Assembly (NCBI GenBank): GCA_032622095.1 | Contig: CP136066.1 | Span: 43,851,835 to 43,915,834, forward strand | Reading direction: 5' to 3' | DNA: 64,000 nt | Source of the DNA: Siphonodentalium dalli | Lineage: Eukaryota; Mollusca; Scaphopoda; Gadilida; Siphonodentaliidae | Shown: positions 1-11,188 of the stretch, piece after piece | Layout: every line of letters starts with the position of its first letter | How positions within the stretch are numbered: position 1 is the first letter of the stretch | The notes under the pieces: generated by a model | What the model saw: only the letters and a program-made list of their open reading frames with translations | Database searches by the model: none | What the model was told of the DNA's origin: nothing | Translations under genes and position numbers: made by a program

Positions 1-543
1 TTCAGGCCTTCACATATGGTGGACTGTTACTAAGGAGAAGTCATAATGGCTCAAGCTAAATTTACATTCCAACATCACCATTCTATGATCCAATAAGTAA
101 TATGGTGGACTGTTATCAAGGAGACGTCATAATGGCTCAAGCTCAATTTACATTCCAACATCACCATTCTATGGTCCAATAAGTAATATGGTGGACTGTT
201 ATCAAGGAGAAGTCATAATGGTTCAAGCTCAATTTACACTCCAACATCACCATTCTATGATCCAATAAGTAATATGGTGGACTGTTATCAAGGAGACGTC
301 ATAATGGCTCAAGCTAAATTTACATTCCAACATCACCATTCTATGATCCAATAAGTAATATGGTGGACTGTTATCAAGGAGACGTCATAATGGTTCAAGC
401 TAAATTTACCCTCCAACATCACCATTCTATGATCCATTAAGTAATATGGTGGACTGTTATCAAGGAGAAGTCATAATGGTTCAAGCTCAATTTGCACCCC
501 AACATCACCATTCTATGATCCAATAAGTAATATGGTGGACTGC
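1..543. repeat. 86-bp tandem repeat (six copies, continues left)
   Basis: The unit starting TATGGTGGACTGTTATCAAG recurs at 15, 101, 187, 273, 359, 445 and 531 (partial), an exact 86-bp period with a few substitutions. Units differ at GAGAAG/GAGACG and GGCTCA/GGTTCA. Confidence 0.95.
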
Positions 544-605
544 GCTCTTACTCACTATAATGGTTTTATAAATGGGCTCTTGTGTTGCATAATACTTATT
601 GAATC

Positions 606-859
606 CAAGCCTTGAAATAGTGTGTCTGTCATTTGCAGAATGAGGTCTCCAGAGGGTGAATTTAGTGATGCTACCCCGCTTAGTGGGCTAGCATCACCAA
701 ATTCACCCTCTGGGAACCTCATTCTGGTGAGGTGTAAGCAGAATGAGGTCCCCAGAGGGTGAATTTGGTGATGCTAGCCCGCTGTGCGGGGTAGCATCAC
801 TAAATTCACCCTCTGGGGACCTCATTCTGCAAATGACAGACTCACTATTTCAAGGCTTG
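606..859. mobile_element. MITE family C, double hairpin
   Basis: Ends CAAGCCTTGAAATAG...CTATTTCAAGGCTTG. Two adjacent hairpins each pair GCAGAATGAGGTC with GACCTCATTCTG. Confidence 0.85.
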
Positions 860-904
860 TATGCAATAAAATATCCCTAATATAGGGTCCCTGTGACGAA
901 TTGT

Positions 905-1098
905 TCCCTTCGGAATTGTTCAGATAACTTGTTATCACTTCCCACCAATGAATATGAATTCTTCTGCACTTGTATAACTGTTCGTACATCTGTCGTCTGC
1001 TCATATATTCTGAACATCCCTCCCAGATAAATAATAGACCATTCCAATGTATACTTTAGAACTGAATGGGAGAATCCATTCAGTATGGAAAGGGTTAA
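905..1098. mobile_element. TTAA-E MITE, left part lost
   Basis: Right end CAGTATGGAAAGGGTTAA and the internal AATAGACCATTCCAATGTAT match the full copies at 5131 and 37379. Confidence 0.6.
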
Positions 1099-1411
1099 TT
1101 TTCCTGATAGGCGTTGCCTATCATCTGTCTAATGTTAACATTGTTTTAGATAAAACACATTAAATTATGCTCTTTGCAATAGGAAAAACCTAATTAACAC
1201 AGATTTCATTTCTCGTTAGTGTCCTGTCTTGTTGAGCTAATTGTTAACATGTGGTTTATCTTTGGTTGCCTGAATCAGAATCGGATACGAATCAAAAGCA
1301 CATCACATTAAGATAAGTACTAGGAAGTTACAAGAACTATTCAAAGACCAGATGCTCTTGAATCAAATGTTTTAATACCTCAAGATGCTCACTATTATGT
1401 AATATGTGACA
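1099..1411. other. intronic sequence, nothing recognised
   Basis: AT-rich; no repeat family, ORF or motif supported. Confidence 0.5.
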
Positions 1412-1628
1412 TACAGTAATGCCCTAAATAAACAACTCCTTAACCATGGCAGAATTATGGGTAATTTTTCAGGCTTTAGTCGGAAATATGGCTTGTTGCC
1501 ATTCATCGGAAAGCTCTCACTGAGAGATTTACGATGAATGGCAACAAGCCATATTTCCGACTAAATCCTGAAAAATTACCCATAATTCTGGCATGGTTAA
1601 GGAGTCAATTATTTAGGACAGTACTGTA
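1412..1628. mobile_element. TA-B palindromic MITE
   Basis: TACAGTAATGCCCTAAATAA at the left and GGACAGTACTGTA at the right; the arms pair almost to the centre at TCACTGAGAG. The left end has AACAACTCC where other copies read ATCGACTCC. Confidence 0.9.
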
Positions 1629-1800
1629 ATGTGTAGTTCAGGGTTGCCCTGTTATTCATCCTCAAAGGACGTGCAATCAAATATGAGAAATACTATTGTT
1701 CTGGTGACATGATCCTTGGACGATAATCTTGGAAATGTGTGGCTTCTTCTGACGTAAGTTCTGTTTAGGTTGATTGTTTCAACTTGAATCTAACTGTAAT

Positions 1801-2175
1801 TTAAAGTGATGTTAAACACTCCAGTAGGGTAATCAAATATAAATGGAGAATAATCTTGGTCAAAGTAGTTATTTTTATGAATATTAATCTAAATTTCCAG
1901 CACATACTCCGTCATTCATATATATTAAATATGCAATGACTCTCGATGGCGAAACCATTTACGTTAGTTTATCACCGATTGTTGCATCCTGAATTGAGAT
2001 GTAAATATTTACAATTACGCGTAGTTCAGACGATGATATCTATGGAGTGGTATGGTCGATTTATTTGAGATTTTCGGCGATGGTAGTAGAATGCTATATT
2101 CCCCCAGTTGACATAGCGCCTGAATACTAACTTATAAGTTGCATGCACCCTAACAAGTCCATAATATGTCTTTAA
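1801..2175 (+). repeat. family T repeat
   Basis: Runs from TTAAAGTGATGTTAAACACT to CATAATATGTCTTTAA. Copies at 26159 (same strand) and 52086 (opposite strand). Confidence 0.75.
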
Positions 2176-2530
2176 TTGGAAGAAAATAGCTTCAACACTT
2201 ACCTGGACATTTCTGGTCACTATATATATATTCCAGAAAGGAATTATTCTTACTTTGAGTTGTGTGAGGAATTCACATGCCAGTGATAAAAAAGATAATA
2301 AAAAAAAAACTATTTCTCCAATGTCATGATCATTGCAATGTAATAAAAGGAAAAACTCTTTTGTGACATGAATCATTTGATATCCAATTGTTTCAACCCC
2401 AATCTCAGAAATTTAAAGGAAAACTTAGTTCTAAACCAACTTGCAGTCCATGTGTAGACATTGTTTACTATATTCCAGGTGAGGACTTAGTCCTTTTTGA
2501 GTTGATATCTGAATTGTGTCAAGAATTCAC
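2176..2530. other. intronic sequence, nothing recognised
   Basis: AT-rich with an A9 run near 2300; no supported feature. Confidence 0.5.
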
Positions 2531-2756
2531 TTAACCCTTCCACGACTGGAGCTTCCTGAAATTTTGCGAACATCCTGTGCCAATGCATTCTCTTATATAT
2601 GTGAGTCTCCCATAGGGAGCCTCGCATATATAAGAGAATAAATTGGCCTAACAATATTTACCTTGACCTTGTAAGCCAGACTCGATATATAAGATAATAC
2701 ACTGGCATAGGATCTTTAATGCTGCACCAACGCAGCTCCCGCCATGAAAAGGTTAA
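2531..2756. mobile_element. TTAA-D MITE
   Basis: TTAACCCTTCCACGACTGGA at the left, CATGAAAAGGTTAA at the right, two hairpins with the tip TCTCCCATAGGGAGCC or a decayed form of it. Confidence 0.8.
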
Positions 2757-2848
2757 CAGACAAAAGCATTAAAAATAACATGCTGCCATACCTGCATACT
2801 AAGAGTGTGAAGTGTTTTTTGTACGGATAATAAGGAATGCATGGAGTT

Positions 2849-3030
2849 TTTAACCCTTTCATGATAGGAGCGGCATGCTGAAGCATTAAAGATCCTGTGT
2901 CAGTGCATTCTCTTATATATGAGAGTCTGCCATATGGAACCTCGCATATGTAAGAGAATGCACTGGCTTAAAATTCAACACAGGGTTTTCGCTAAATTCT
3001 AGGAAGTTCCAGTCAAAGAAGGGTTCATAA
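2849..3030. mobile_element. TTAA-D MITE, single hairpin
   Basis: TTAACCCTTTCATGATAGGA to AGAAGGGTTCATAA. The hairpin stem (CAGTGCATTCTC...GAGAATGCACTG) is intact and the second hairpin is missing. Confidence 0.75.
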
Positions 3031-3131
3031 TAACACACCTGAATATCTGCATACCTAGGAGCGTGAAGTGTTTTTCATTTGGATAATTAGGAATACATGG
3101 AGTTGTAATTGTTTATTTTTCTATTTCGTAG

Positions 3132-3222
3132 AAGAGACATTAATCGACAGAAGGCGATTGAGCAGTTAGAGAGATTGAAGGACCAATTACTACTTCAACA
3201 ATTCTTACAAGAGTGTGATGAG
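3132..3222 (+). CDS. SPTB: beta-spectrin exon 1 of window (end of repeat ~9)
   Basis: 91 bases between TTTCGTAG and GTGAGT. The first base completes a codon from an upstream exon. It reads RDINRQKAIEQLERLKDQLL, then LQQFLQECDE, a helix closing one spectrin repeat and opening the next; the ...ECDE end joins LRDWL of the next exon as in the family. Exit is phase 0. The intron to 7393 carries MITEs TTAA-A, C, TTAA-E and a chimeric A/D element. Its stretches 3926-4561 and 5887-7392 show nothing recognisable except short homopolymers. Confidence 0.85.
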
Positions 3223-3523
3223 GTGAGTGTTAGGTGTGGTCTATGTAATATATAGGCTAAATTCCTGTCATGCTTATCAGGGTATGCTATTGAACCAATA
3301 TTCCCTTTGTCAATATTTTGGCCATTTGTGAAATAGTTTGGCCATTTTTCAAATATTTAAAATATTATTTCTAAACTGAAAAACACATTTAGGAGTTTAC
3401 CCCAAAAAAAATAGAAAAGATATTTATTTAAATCTGAAATCTTCCCGGCACCACTGCCAACAACAACCACAAAATTTCTATGATTGGTTTGATGGCATGT
3501 TTCCATTGTTACTTGTATATCAC

Positions 3524-3925
3524 TTAACCCTTTACCCAACAAACCGGCCAAAACCGGCCAAATAAAGCTTCAACAGCCTAAAATATCTTCGGTCTGTCTC
3601 AATAGAACCATACAAATATGGATATCATTGGAACCGGCTCCTTGACCACATTGTGATAGTTACAGTTATGCCCTGTGCCAATGCATTCTCTTATATATGC
3701 GAGTCGACCATAGGTCGCCTCGCATATATAAGAGAATGCATTGGCCTAAAAAAAAAATCTTTTTTTAACACTTTTTACCATTTTTTCTTACATTCTTTAA
3801 CAATTTTATAATTTTTAATGTGTTAAGCCAATGCATTCTCTTATATATGCGAGGCGACCTATGGTCGACTCGCATATATAAGAGAATGCATTGGCACAGG
3901 GCCGTTCTGTTGGGTAAAGGGTTAA
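3524..3925. mobile_element. TTAA-A MITE, full length
   Basis: TTAACCCTTTACCCAACAAA to GGGTAAAGGGTTAA. Two hairpins, the second the reverse complement of the first, tips GTCGACCATAGGTCGCC and GGCGACCTATGGTCGAC, separated by an AT-rich spacer. The outer left flank carries CCGGCCAAAACCGGCC. Confidence 0.9.
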
Positions 3926-4561
3926 AGGTATGTGAAAAATTAGATTCATAATAAAAACAGACACAAATTACAGCTGAACTAAACATAATGTTAAGGGAAA
4001 AGATACACCCCATGTTAAAAAAAATTATTTAATAGATTGATTTGAGAAATTTATTGAAAAATAAGCTGCCATGTCATTGTAAAATATTGTACGTTTGAAG
4101 AAATATCAACACTAACAGCGTCAAGCCCCAACTAATATAATGTAGAATTCAATTATTTAGTCTAACTTTGTAGTCATGTGCAGACTTCTAAATTAGATAG
4201 GACAAGAGGCAATGTAGAAGCCAATATTGAATTCATGCAATACTAAAGCAATGTCGTAGAAGAAATAAAATGCCAATTTCGAGGGCTGTTTAGTCTAAAC
4301 TCTGATGTCATATGACGGCTAGTCATGGTGCTGATTGTTTATACAGTTCAGTAAGTGAGTTCAGTGCATAGCTTACCTGGTGCACAAAGTCACGTCGTCA
4401 GAGACATCACATATCTCAGAGATATATATATTTAGCTCCGTTTAGCTTTGTTCTTAATGGTTCCTGTAATCGATATGACATCTACTCTATTACAAAGAAA
4501 TAACACTGCTCTGTCCAATTAGAATGAAGCGTTCATTGCAAATACCATCTTGCATAACCTC
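3926..4561. other. intronic sequence, nothing recognised
   Basis: No repeat family or coding signal supported. Confidence 0.5.
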
Positions 4562-5017
4562 CAAGCCAGAGTTTAGTGTGCCTGTCATTTGCATAATGAG
4601 GTTCCAGAGGGTGAAATTAGTGACTCTATCCTGCATTGCAGGCTAGCATCCCCAAATTCTCCCTATGGGGACCTTATTATGCATGGCCTCATCTGCTATG
4701 GGAGACATAGACTCAGATGAAGTTCCCAAAGAGTGAATATTGTGATGTACATGTTCACCTATTTCGAACCTCGATTATGTGATGTGTCATCTGCCAATTC
4801 GGGGATATAGAGAAACAAAACTAAAAAAGTAATAGAATCTAAGTTTCTATAGAAATTTGATAATAAACAAACTTTCCAGAGAAGATGAGGCCTAATCAGA
4901 ATAAGGTCCCCAGAGGGTGAATTTAATGATGCTAGCCTGCTATGCGGGATATCGTCACTAAATTCACCATCTGGGGACCTCATTCTGCAAATGACAGGCT
5001 CACTATTTCAAGGCTTG
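4562..5017. mobile_element. MITE family C, long form
   Basis: CAAGCCAGAGTTTAGTGTGC to ATTTCAAGGCTTG; two hairpins flank a ~200-base interior with GGCCTCATCTGCTATGGGAG. Confidence 0.8.
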
Positions 5018-5130
5018 CCCTTAACTGAACATGTAGCTGATCATATAATACTCCATAATCCAAATTTAGTTATAACCGCGTTTGTATTTTCTGTATTATT
5101 GTATGCACTTTGCTAATAAATCATCACTCT

Positions 5131-5391
5131 CTTCTATACTAAATGCATTCTCCCACACAGTTATAAAAGTAGACATCGCAATGGTCTACTTTTCGTTTGG
5201 AGTGGTGTCCAGCAAAAATGAGCAGGCGTACAAATTTATAAGATAATACAAGTGCAGAATGATTCAAATTCATAGGTGGAAATGTTCAGATAATATTTTC
5301 AACCAACTATTGTCTTTTGTTAAACTTATTACCTGAACATTTCATAAGGGATAACTACTCGTCAATGAGTATTTAGCATAGAAAGGGTTAA
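5131..5391. mobile_element. TTAA-E MITE
   Basis: CTATACTAAATGCATTCTCC at the left and GCATAGAAAGGGTTAA at the right; the left TTAA is lost. Confidence 0.7.
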
Positions 5392-5465
5392 AGATAGTTA
5401 AATGATGTTTCTATTCAACTGAAAATGTTGCCGTTTTGCTCTGAATATAATGCACAGACTTGCAG

Positions 5466-5886
5466 TTTAACCATTTCTTGACGTGAGCTTCTCTGGCACA
5501 ACATTACAAACATTGTGCCAATGCATTCTCTTATATAAGAGAGTCGACCATAGTTCGCCTTGCATATATAAGAGAATGCATTGGCCTAAAAAAAATTTAT
5601 CAATTTTTCTTCCATTCTTTACCAATTTTTTATAATTATTTTTTTACATTCTTTAACAATTTTAATTATTGTTTTATCATTATTACCTACATTCTTTAAC
5701 AATTTTTTTTTTTTTTTCATTTTTTCTTACATTTTTTAACTATTATAAAAAATAATTTAAAATTTGGTATGCCAATGCATTCTCTTATGTATGCGAGGCT
5801 CCCTATGTGTGACTCGCATATATAAGAGAATGCATTGGAACAGGGTTTTTGCAAAAATTCAGGAAGCTCCAGTCATGAAAGGGTTA
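5466..5886. mobile_element. chimeric TTAA-A/D MITE
   Basis: The first hairpin has an A-type tip (GTCGACCATAGTTCGCC), the second a D-like tip (GGCTCCCTATGTGTGAC), and the right end AGCTCCAGTCATGAAAGGGT is D-type. The spacer has several C/T-rich copies of TTTTCTTACATTCTTTAACA. Confidence 0.75.
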
Positions 5887-7392
5887 ATACCAGAGATATA
5901 TTGCTAGAAATAATTTGTCATTTACAGTTTTCTGTTCCTGTTATTCTCTATTTTTAATTTCTCATTTTGTTCGTCTTGAAATATCGATTTCTTGATGTCT
6001 TTTTTATATATTTTATAATATTACGTACTCCATATGTAGAATACACCTACATTCACTGTGGTGAAAGTTTTCTCTATCGACTACATTAGTCTATGATTGG
6101 AAAATTGCTAATTTACGGGATTAGCCCTACTGACGTAGGTGCTAAGATGATGAATAATATATTCATAATTTGCTTTGCAGATTATTTATTATGTGTGCAA
6201 AATTGCAGTGTTTTTGTGATTAAGCTCCATGAATCTGTTTGAAAAGAACTGTTGTGACTTAGAAATCATTTCCTCCGCAGGATCTGTTTCATAAAAAAAA
6301 AGATCAGTTCAGTCGTCTATTAGTCAGCGACCCACTCCTAGTTCTGTCGTCTGCTACTATCCTCATATATCTGTTAGTACATCTACCACTCTTGTTCTTC
6401 TCATTTCTAACATGCCCTCCACTTATATCAGTGATCAGTCAATCTCATTCATTGTTCACCCTGACTGCTGCAGCCATACCACCATTCTGTGTGGCTGGAG
6501 ATAATGGTATTTTAATTATAATCCACTCACTTCAACAAGTTGGGATGAGCCCTTAATTATTCTTTGCCTGATTAAACGAGACCGTAGACTGGGCTGGAAT
6601 GGAGCCAAAACATATGCACTGTATTCTATCAGTTTGATGCTTTTATCAACAATCTATACTGCCGCACTGGGCTGGCTTGTCTTTCTCAATGGAAGTTAAT
6701 TAATCTTTCGTACATCCGATTCATGATTATTAAGCTCAAATGTCTTACTTTGGAGCAATTCTTCAAAGTTGAGAGCGTTCATCTGCTAAAATTATCAAGT
6801 CTCATTATGTTTTTTTCAGTCAGATAAATTACTTGTAAATCTTTGAATTGGGCTGGTTTGTTTAATTTTGGGGAAAAAAATCCTGAATAATAAAAGGCCA
6901 TCCGTGGGTGTTGTTGACAGTTATGAGGATTCCCCCCCCCCTGGTGCTTATAAAGCAGATTTTCTCTGGTAGTTGGCAGTGTCTTTATTAAATAGAGGAA
7001 GTTTCGATCAGAAAAACTGTTGACTTGTTTTGGAGATTTTGACTGTTCCTAGACTGTTACTGTGATGGTGATTCTACCTTAAGGACTTAAGGGCAGTGTC
7101 TTATGAGAGAAAGTTTTAACCAGAAAAATTTGGTTGTGAAATAATGAACAATTCATAAAGTGTTTTCTGAAATAACACTTTCATTCACTAAGACATAACA
7201 TTCTGTTTTTCTGGACCAAAATTCAGATATTAACCACAAGGACTATACTATAGCTTGTCTTTCGTTCTATTTATTGCTGTCGTGATGGGAGCCCGCAAAC
7301 ACATATTGGTCCATCAATGTGGACATATGACGTTGCATCTGAACACTGATAAACGTAAATTTTGTCATGGAAACTATGTCTCTGTTAAACAG
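5887..7392. other. intronic sequence, nothing recognised
   Basis: About 1.5 kb with an A9 run near 6295 and a C9 run near 6938. No repeat family or exon supported. Confidence 0.5.
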
Positions 7393-7539
7393 TTGCGAGA
7401 TTGGTTGACGGATAAGATGGCCGCTGCTCAAGATGAATCCTACAGAGACGCCAAGAATCTCCACAGCAAATACCTTCGTCATCAAGCTTTCGAGTCAGAA
7501 ATTGCTGCCAACAAGGACCGACTACTCCGACTCAAACAG
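7393..7539 (+). CDS. SPTB: beta-spectrin exon 2 (repeat ~10, helices A-B)
   Basis: 49 codons, phase 0 in and out, acceptor GTTAAACAG, donor GTATGT. It starts LRDWLTDKMAAAQDESYRDA and continues NLHSKYLRHQAFESEIAANK, a very clear beta-spectrin repeat with the conserved helix A tryptophan and the KHQAF-type helix B motif. The open frame extends upstream to an ATG at 7255, but the splice acceptor and alignment to the family set the start at 7393. The next intron holds an inverted-repeat element (7681-8063), a large nested palindrome, TA-B and C MITEs, and a zinc-finger fragment. Confidence 0.93.
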
Positions 7540-7574
7540 GTATGTTTAACTTTTCTCTCGGCTCAGGGACCAGC

Positions 7575-7680
7575 CTAGAGGGTGACTTGGGAGACATCTT
7601 CTTAAAATGTGCCCCTTCTCCATATTTATGTCCCAGGGAGAAGTGACTTCTCTCTCATATACCAGTATTACTATATGAGT
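7575..7680. repeat. short dispersed repeat, inverted copy at 10380
   Basis: GACTTGGGAGACATCTTCT and the GTCCC...ACTTCTC...CATATACCAGTA order here reappear inverted at 10380-10470 (AGAAGATGTCTCCCAAGTTG). Confidence 0.45.
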
Positions 7681-8063
7681 GTATCACCTCCCCCCTGAAT
7701 CCTGAATACCAGTTAATTTTGGGGGGTTAATCCTGAATACACGTTAAGAAATAATATGCGATAAATGACATACAAATTGACGCCGGTCACGTTATGGGCA
7801 TTATGAGGTGGTTATGAGACTATTATGATATAATTAATGATACTTTATGATGGCATGGTGGTCGAATATGCCCAAAAAGCTATTCTACCCGCTCATTCAT
7901 ACATATAACTAGCACAAAAATATTATTTTGCGCCATCAAAACCTGCGTCCAAGATGTTTTGCTTGAACCTGAATACCAGTTAATTCGGGGGTATGAATCC
8001 CGCGTACGGCTTCAAATCACCCTGAATCCCGCGTACCGAAAAGGGGGGGGGGGGGGTGATACC
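7681..8063. mobile_element. inverted-repeat element with CCCTGAATCC ends
   Basis: GTATCACCTCCCCCCTGAAT at the left pairs with the G14 run and GTGATACC at the right. Interior copies of CCTGAATACC, CCTGAATACA and TGAATCCCGCGTAC suggest short terminal repeats. Confidence 0.5.
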
Positions 8064-8249
8064 CTCCTATATCCCAACAACATATTAAAAGAATATTAAC
8101 TGATTATAATGGTGCAACCACATTTCGTTTAGACTTTAAACGTGGTTATAATCGCAAGATAACCAGAGGATTGTGTGGTTAAAACACATGAAATCATCAA
8201 CTGGTATGAAACAGTAAATTCCAGTTAATATTGCGCCTCCAGCAAATTT

Positions 8250-8708
8250 GTATATGTGACCCGCCATATCAAATCCAGTCGTAAGTCGGGATTTTTTTAC
8301 CCTGTGCCAATGCATTCTCTTATATATGCGAGTCGACCATAGGTCGCCTCGCATATATAAGAGAATGCATTGGCCTAACAATTTTTTATCATTTTTTTTA
8401 AATAAATGTTTCTGACAATTTTTAGGACATAAAATAAAAAAACATCCAGGGAGCCCCACACATATATAGAAGCATATAGAAGAGTGTCGTCTGCTCATGT
8501 TTGTCTGGGGCTCTGTATGGGTGAAATTATTAAATTGTTAAACAATACAAGAAAAAATTATTAAAATTGTAAAAAATTGTTAGGCCAATGCATTCTCTTA
8601 TATATGCGAAGCGACGTATGGTCGACTCGCATATATAAGAGAATGCATTGGCACAGGGTAAAAAAATCCTACTTACGACTGGATTTGATATGGCGGGTCA
8701 CATATGTC
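8250..8708. mobile_element. long TTAA-A-like palindrome without TTAA ends
   Basis: Arms GTGACCCGCCATATCAAATC (left) and the reverse complement near 8680-8703 enclose the usual two A-type hairpins plus a longer spacer. The spacer matches the one in the element at 25303 in inverted order (AGCCCCACACATATATAGAA). Confidence 0.75.
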
Positions 8709-8828
8709 ATTTAAAACAGTCAGTAGTTCGCTACAGTGTATCGGCAGTCAAGGATTATAACCAGGGTTCCTTTACTGAATTTAATCGCGTTGCCACAGCA
8801 GTCACAGAACCGTTAAATGTGGTGCAGT

Positions 8829-9045
8829 TACAGTAATGCCTTAAATAATCGACTCCTTAACCACAGCAAAATTATGGGTAACTTTTCAGGATTTAGTTGG
8901 AAATATGGCCTGTTGCCATTCATCGGAAAGCTCTCAGTGAGAGCTTTTCGATGAATGGCAACAAGCAATCTTTCCGACTAAATCCTGAAAAGTTACCCAT
9001 AATTCTGCTGTGGTTAAGGAGTCGATTATTTAGGGTATTACTGTA
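8829..9045. mobile_element. TA-B palindromic MITE
   Basis: TACAGTAATGCCTTAAATAA to GGGTATTACTGTA; the whole element is one hairpin. Confidence 0.9.
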
Positions 9046-9098
9046 CTTAGGGCAGTACAGTATGTTTATCGATTCGGTTTGACCATGTTCGGTGTGTT

Positions 9099-9243
9099 CA
9101 GGCTTGAAAATATGTTGCCGTACATTTACAGAATGAGGTCCCCAGAAGGTGAATTGGTGATGCCCAGTGTATGGGGTAGCAACACTAAATTCACCTTCTG
9201 GGGACCTCATTCTGTAAATGTCCGGTAACATATTTTCAGGCCA
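9099..9243. mobile_element. MITE family C, single hairpin
   Basis: CAGGCTTGAAAATATGTTGC at the left and GTAACATATTTTCAGGCC at the right, single AATGAGGTCCCC hairpin; a subtype whose TIR differs from the CATTTGCAG type. Confidence 0.75.
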
Positions 9244-9279
9244 GGGTGTGTTTTACGACTCTCATGCCAGATTGTTGGA

Positions 9280-9545
9280 ATATACAGGGTTAACACGCAT
9301 GTACTGGAAACTTGAATATACTGGAAAAAGCAAATTCAACTTTCCAGTACTGGAAATATACTTGAAAAACGATCTCCGGCCGATCGATACTGGAATATAC
9401 TGGAATCGGCCGATTTTATGTAGCACCGGTCACTGGCACCGGTTGTTATTTTTCGTAACACCGGTAAAACACAACGCGGTGCTTCCTGTTTGACATTTAT
9501 TTTCTCGTGTCTTATGTCTACAGCACCGGTTTATAAATTTAGAAT
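9280..9545. repeat. ACCGGT-rich degenerate element
   Basis: Four ACCGGT palindromes within ~110 bases (near 9424, 9437, 9461, 9525) and repeated ATACTGGAA/TACTGGAAA words (six or so) from 9283 to 9410. Probably the subterminal repeats of a transposon; family unknown. Confidence 0.4.
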
Positions 9546-9622
9546 AGATGTGTAGTTCAGTGTGAATTCTAGATTAATTATAAATTTGTACATTACATAT
9601 TTAACACATTCAAAACATGTGA

Positions 9623-9796
9623 GGGAGGTGTGTTTTTCTCGAGAATTGGCTTGAGATTACCGAGTTTAGTGGATGGTTGGCTGCCGTCTATGGAGATCGA
9701 TATCGTGCGAAGTGTCTTGTATGTTCAAAGACATTTGACATTGGAAATATGGGACAACATGCACTTCGTAGTCACGCTATTGGTAAAATTTACTAA
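9623..9796 (+). pseudogene. transposase-type zinc-finger fragment
   Basis: One frame reads GWLAAVYGDRYRAKCLVCSK then TFDIGNMGQHALRSHAIGK and a stop. The C-x2-C ... H-x4-H spacing with a W-L and G-D-x-Y-x-A-x-C lead resembles the zinc finger of transposon-encoded proteins common in marine invertebrates (hAT/BED-like, by memory of the pattern). There is no start codon in frame and nothing follows, so it is a relic. The ACCGGT-rich element lies just upstream and may be its end. Confidence 0.45.
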
Positions 9797-9899
9797 AAAC
9801 CACATAAATGCCATGAAAATCAGATTAAATATGCTATAGGGACATATGCATACTGGTATATGAGAGAGAAGTCATTTCTCACTGTTTGGTTATTGAGGA

Positions 9900-9975
9900 G
9901 AATTGGACTCACTGTTATCAGGGTGAAGTTACAATGGCTGAGGTTCAGTTTACACCCAACATCACCATTATAACG
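9900..9975 (+). repeat. diverged single unit related to the 86-bp satellite
   Basis: GGACTCACTGTTATCAGGGT, then AATGGCTGAGGTTCAGTTTA and CCAACATCACCATTATA follow the same order as the satellite unit at 1-543, with about a dozen differences. Confidence 0.6.
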
Positions 9976-10369
9976 CCAGAGAAAACAATATTTGTTTTTT
10001 TTTTGGTTTCCCTACAGACCCTGTTTTAAACCTTCACCCTAAAGTTTTTTTCATGGTTTTCAAGAAAATATATTTAAGTTTTTCAAAAAATTTAATAAAA
10101 TGCAAAAAAACACATTTAAGTATCTCAGAATAGGTTGATTTCTAAGTAAAAGTATTGTGTAATATTATAATTTATACAAAAATAATCAAAAGTAGTTTTA
10201 TGTCAATCTTGCAGAGTAAAATACGCACATGAAAAGTCATAAGAATATGTCAATATAAAAATATTAATGAACAAAATAAAATTTCAAACCTACCTACCAA
10301 CCCTATTTTTTTTTCGGCTTGTAACCCAAACCAGACATTTAATTTTCTTTAGCCTAATTGGTAAATATG

Positions 10370-10470
10370 CTTTTGGGACATATGTATACTGGTATATGAG
10401 TTACTTCTCCGGGACAAAACTAGGGAGATGTGACATATTATAGGGAGAAGATGTCTCCCAAGTTGCCATA
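10370..10470. repeat. short dispersed repeat, inverted copy at 7575
   Basis: GGGACATATGTATACTGGTA and AGAAGATGTCTCCCAAGTTG pair with the 7575-7680 segment in opposite orientation. Confidence 0.45.
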
Positions 10471-10747
10471 CAGACAGGTCCCTGTGGTATATGTAGCAAT
10501 AGTTTGCCATAGCATTTGTTGAAGTTCTAATAGATGTGCTAGGCATGTTATACATTCATACTTGAGGCCACCAGAATAATATGTAATAGATTTAACCCTT
10601 TTAACCACTGGACCAGTGCCTGTGCAGGGTGAGGTAAGAGAGAGGTTTAGATCACTGTAATATATTCAGGGCATTTTTGACAATCTGAAACCTCAAGGCG
10701 GGTCCCGTGTGATTGCTGATCTTCAATTTAATTGTCCCCTGAAAAAT

Positions 10748-11100
10748 TTATTTTTGGGGTACCGTCCGTCCGTCCTTCACACTTTTGAGTACCTTCATGG
10801 TGTAATCATCTCCTCCTACAGATTTCATCCCAGAGATTTGAAACTTCAGAATATTGTTGCCCATATATTGAAGATGTGCAACATGTATATAGATGACGGA
10901 AAAAATATTTTTTGACAGAGTTATTATCCCTTTTCGACTTAGAAAATTTCAACATTTTTTATAATCTTCTGTATGAAGGTACCTTCGTGATGTAATCAAC
11001 TCCTCCTAGTGTTTTGATCGTAAATATTTGAAACTTCAGAGTATTGTTACCCACATATTGGAGTTATTAACCCTTTTCAACATTTTTTTTAATTTCTTCA
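10748..11100. repeat. modular CGTCCGTC repeat, two modules
   Basis: GTACCGTCCGTCCGTCC followed by two modules of GTACCTTC(A/G)TG(G/A)TGTAATCA ... GAAACTTCAGA(A/G)TATTG about 190 bases apart. Confidence 0.65.
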
Positions 11101-11188
11101 ACAAAGTGGCATCGACTTGCCACGTTTTCGGGGGACACTGTGGTCAGCTGACCTTTTATTTACATTTACATCATTTTCCATTTCACAG

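Noticed and set aside
1-543. Regular repeats that could suggest a CRISPR array
   Set aside because: The repeats are contiguous 86-bp units without unique spacers, in a eukaryotic intron.
3765-4013. Short open frames sharing an IYKRMHW-type peptide (here and at ~20 other places on both strands)
   Set aside because: They are translations of the TTAA-A and TTAA-D hairpins; the same peptide appears on both strands because the DNA is palindromic.
7255-7578. Open frame starting with an ATG at 7255
   Set aside because: Only 7393-7539 is exon 2; the part before the acceptor and after the donor has no spectrin similarity.
8920-9231. 103-codon - strand frame
   Set aside because: It spans a TA-B and a C MITE; both are palindromes.
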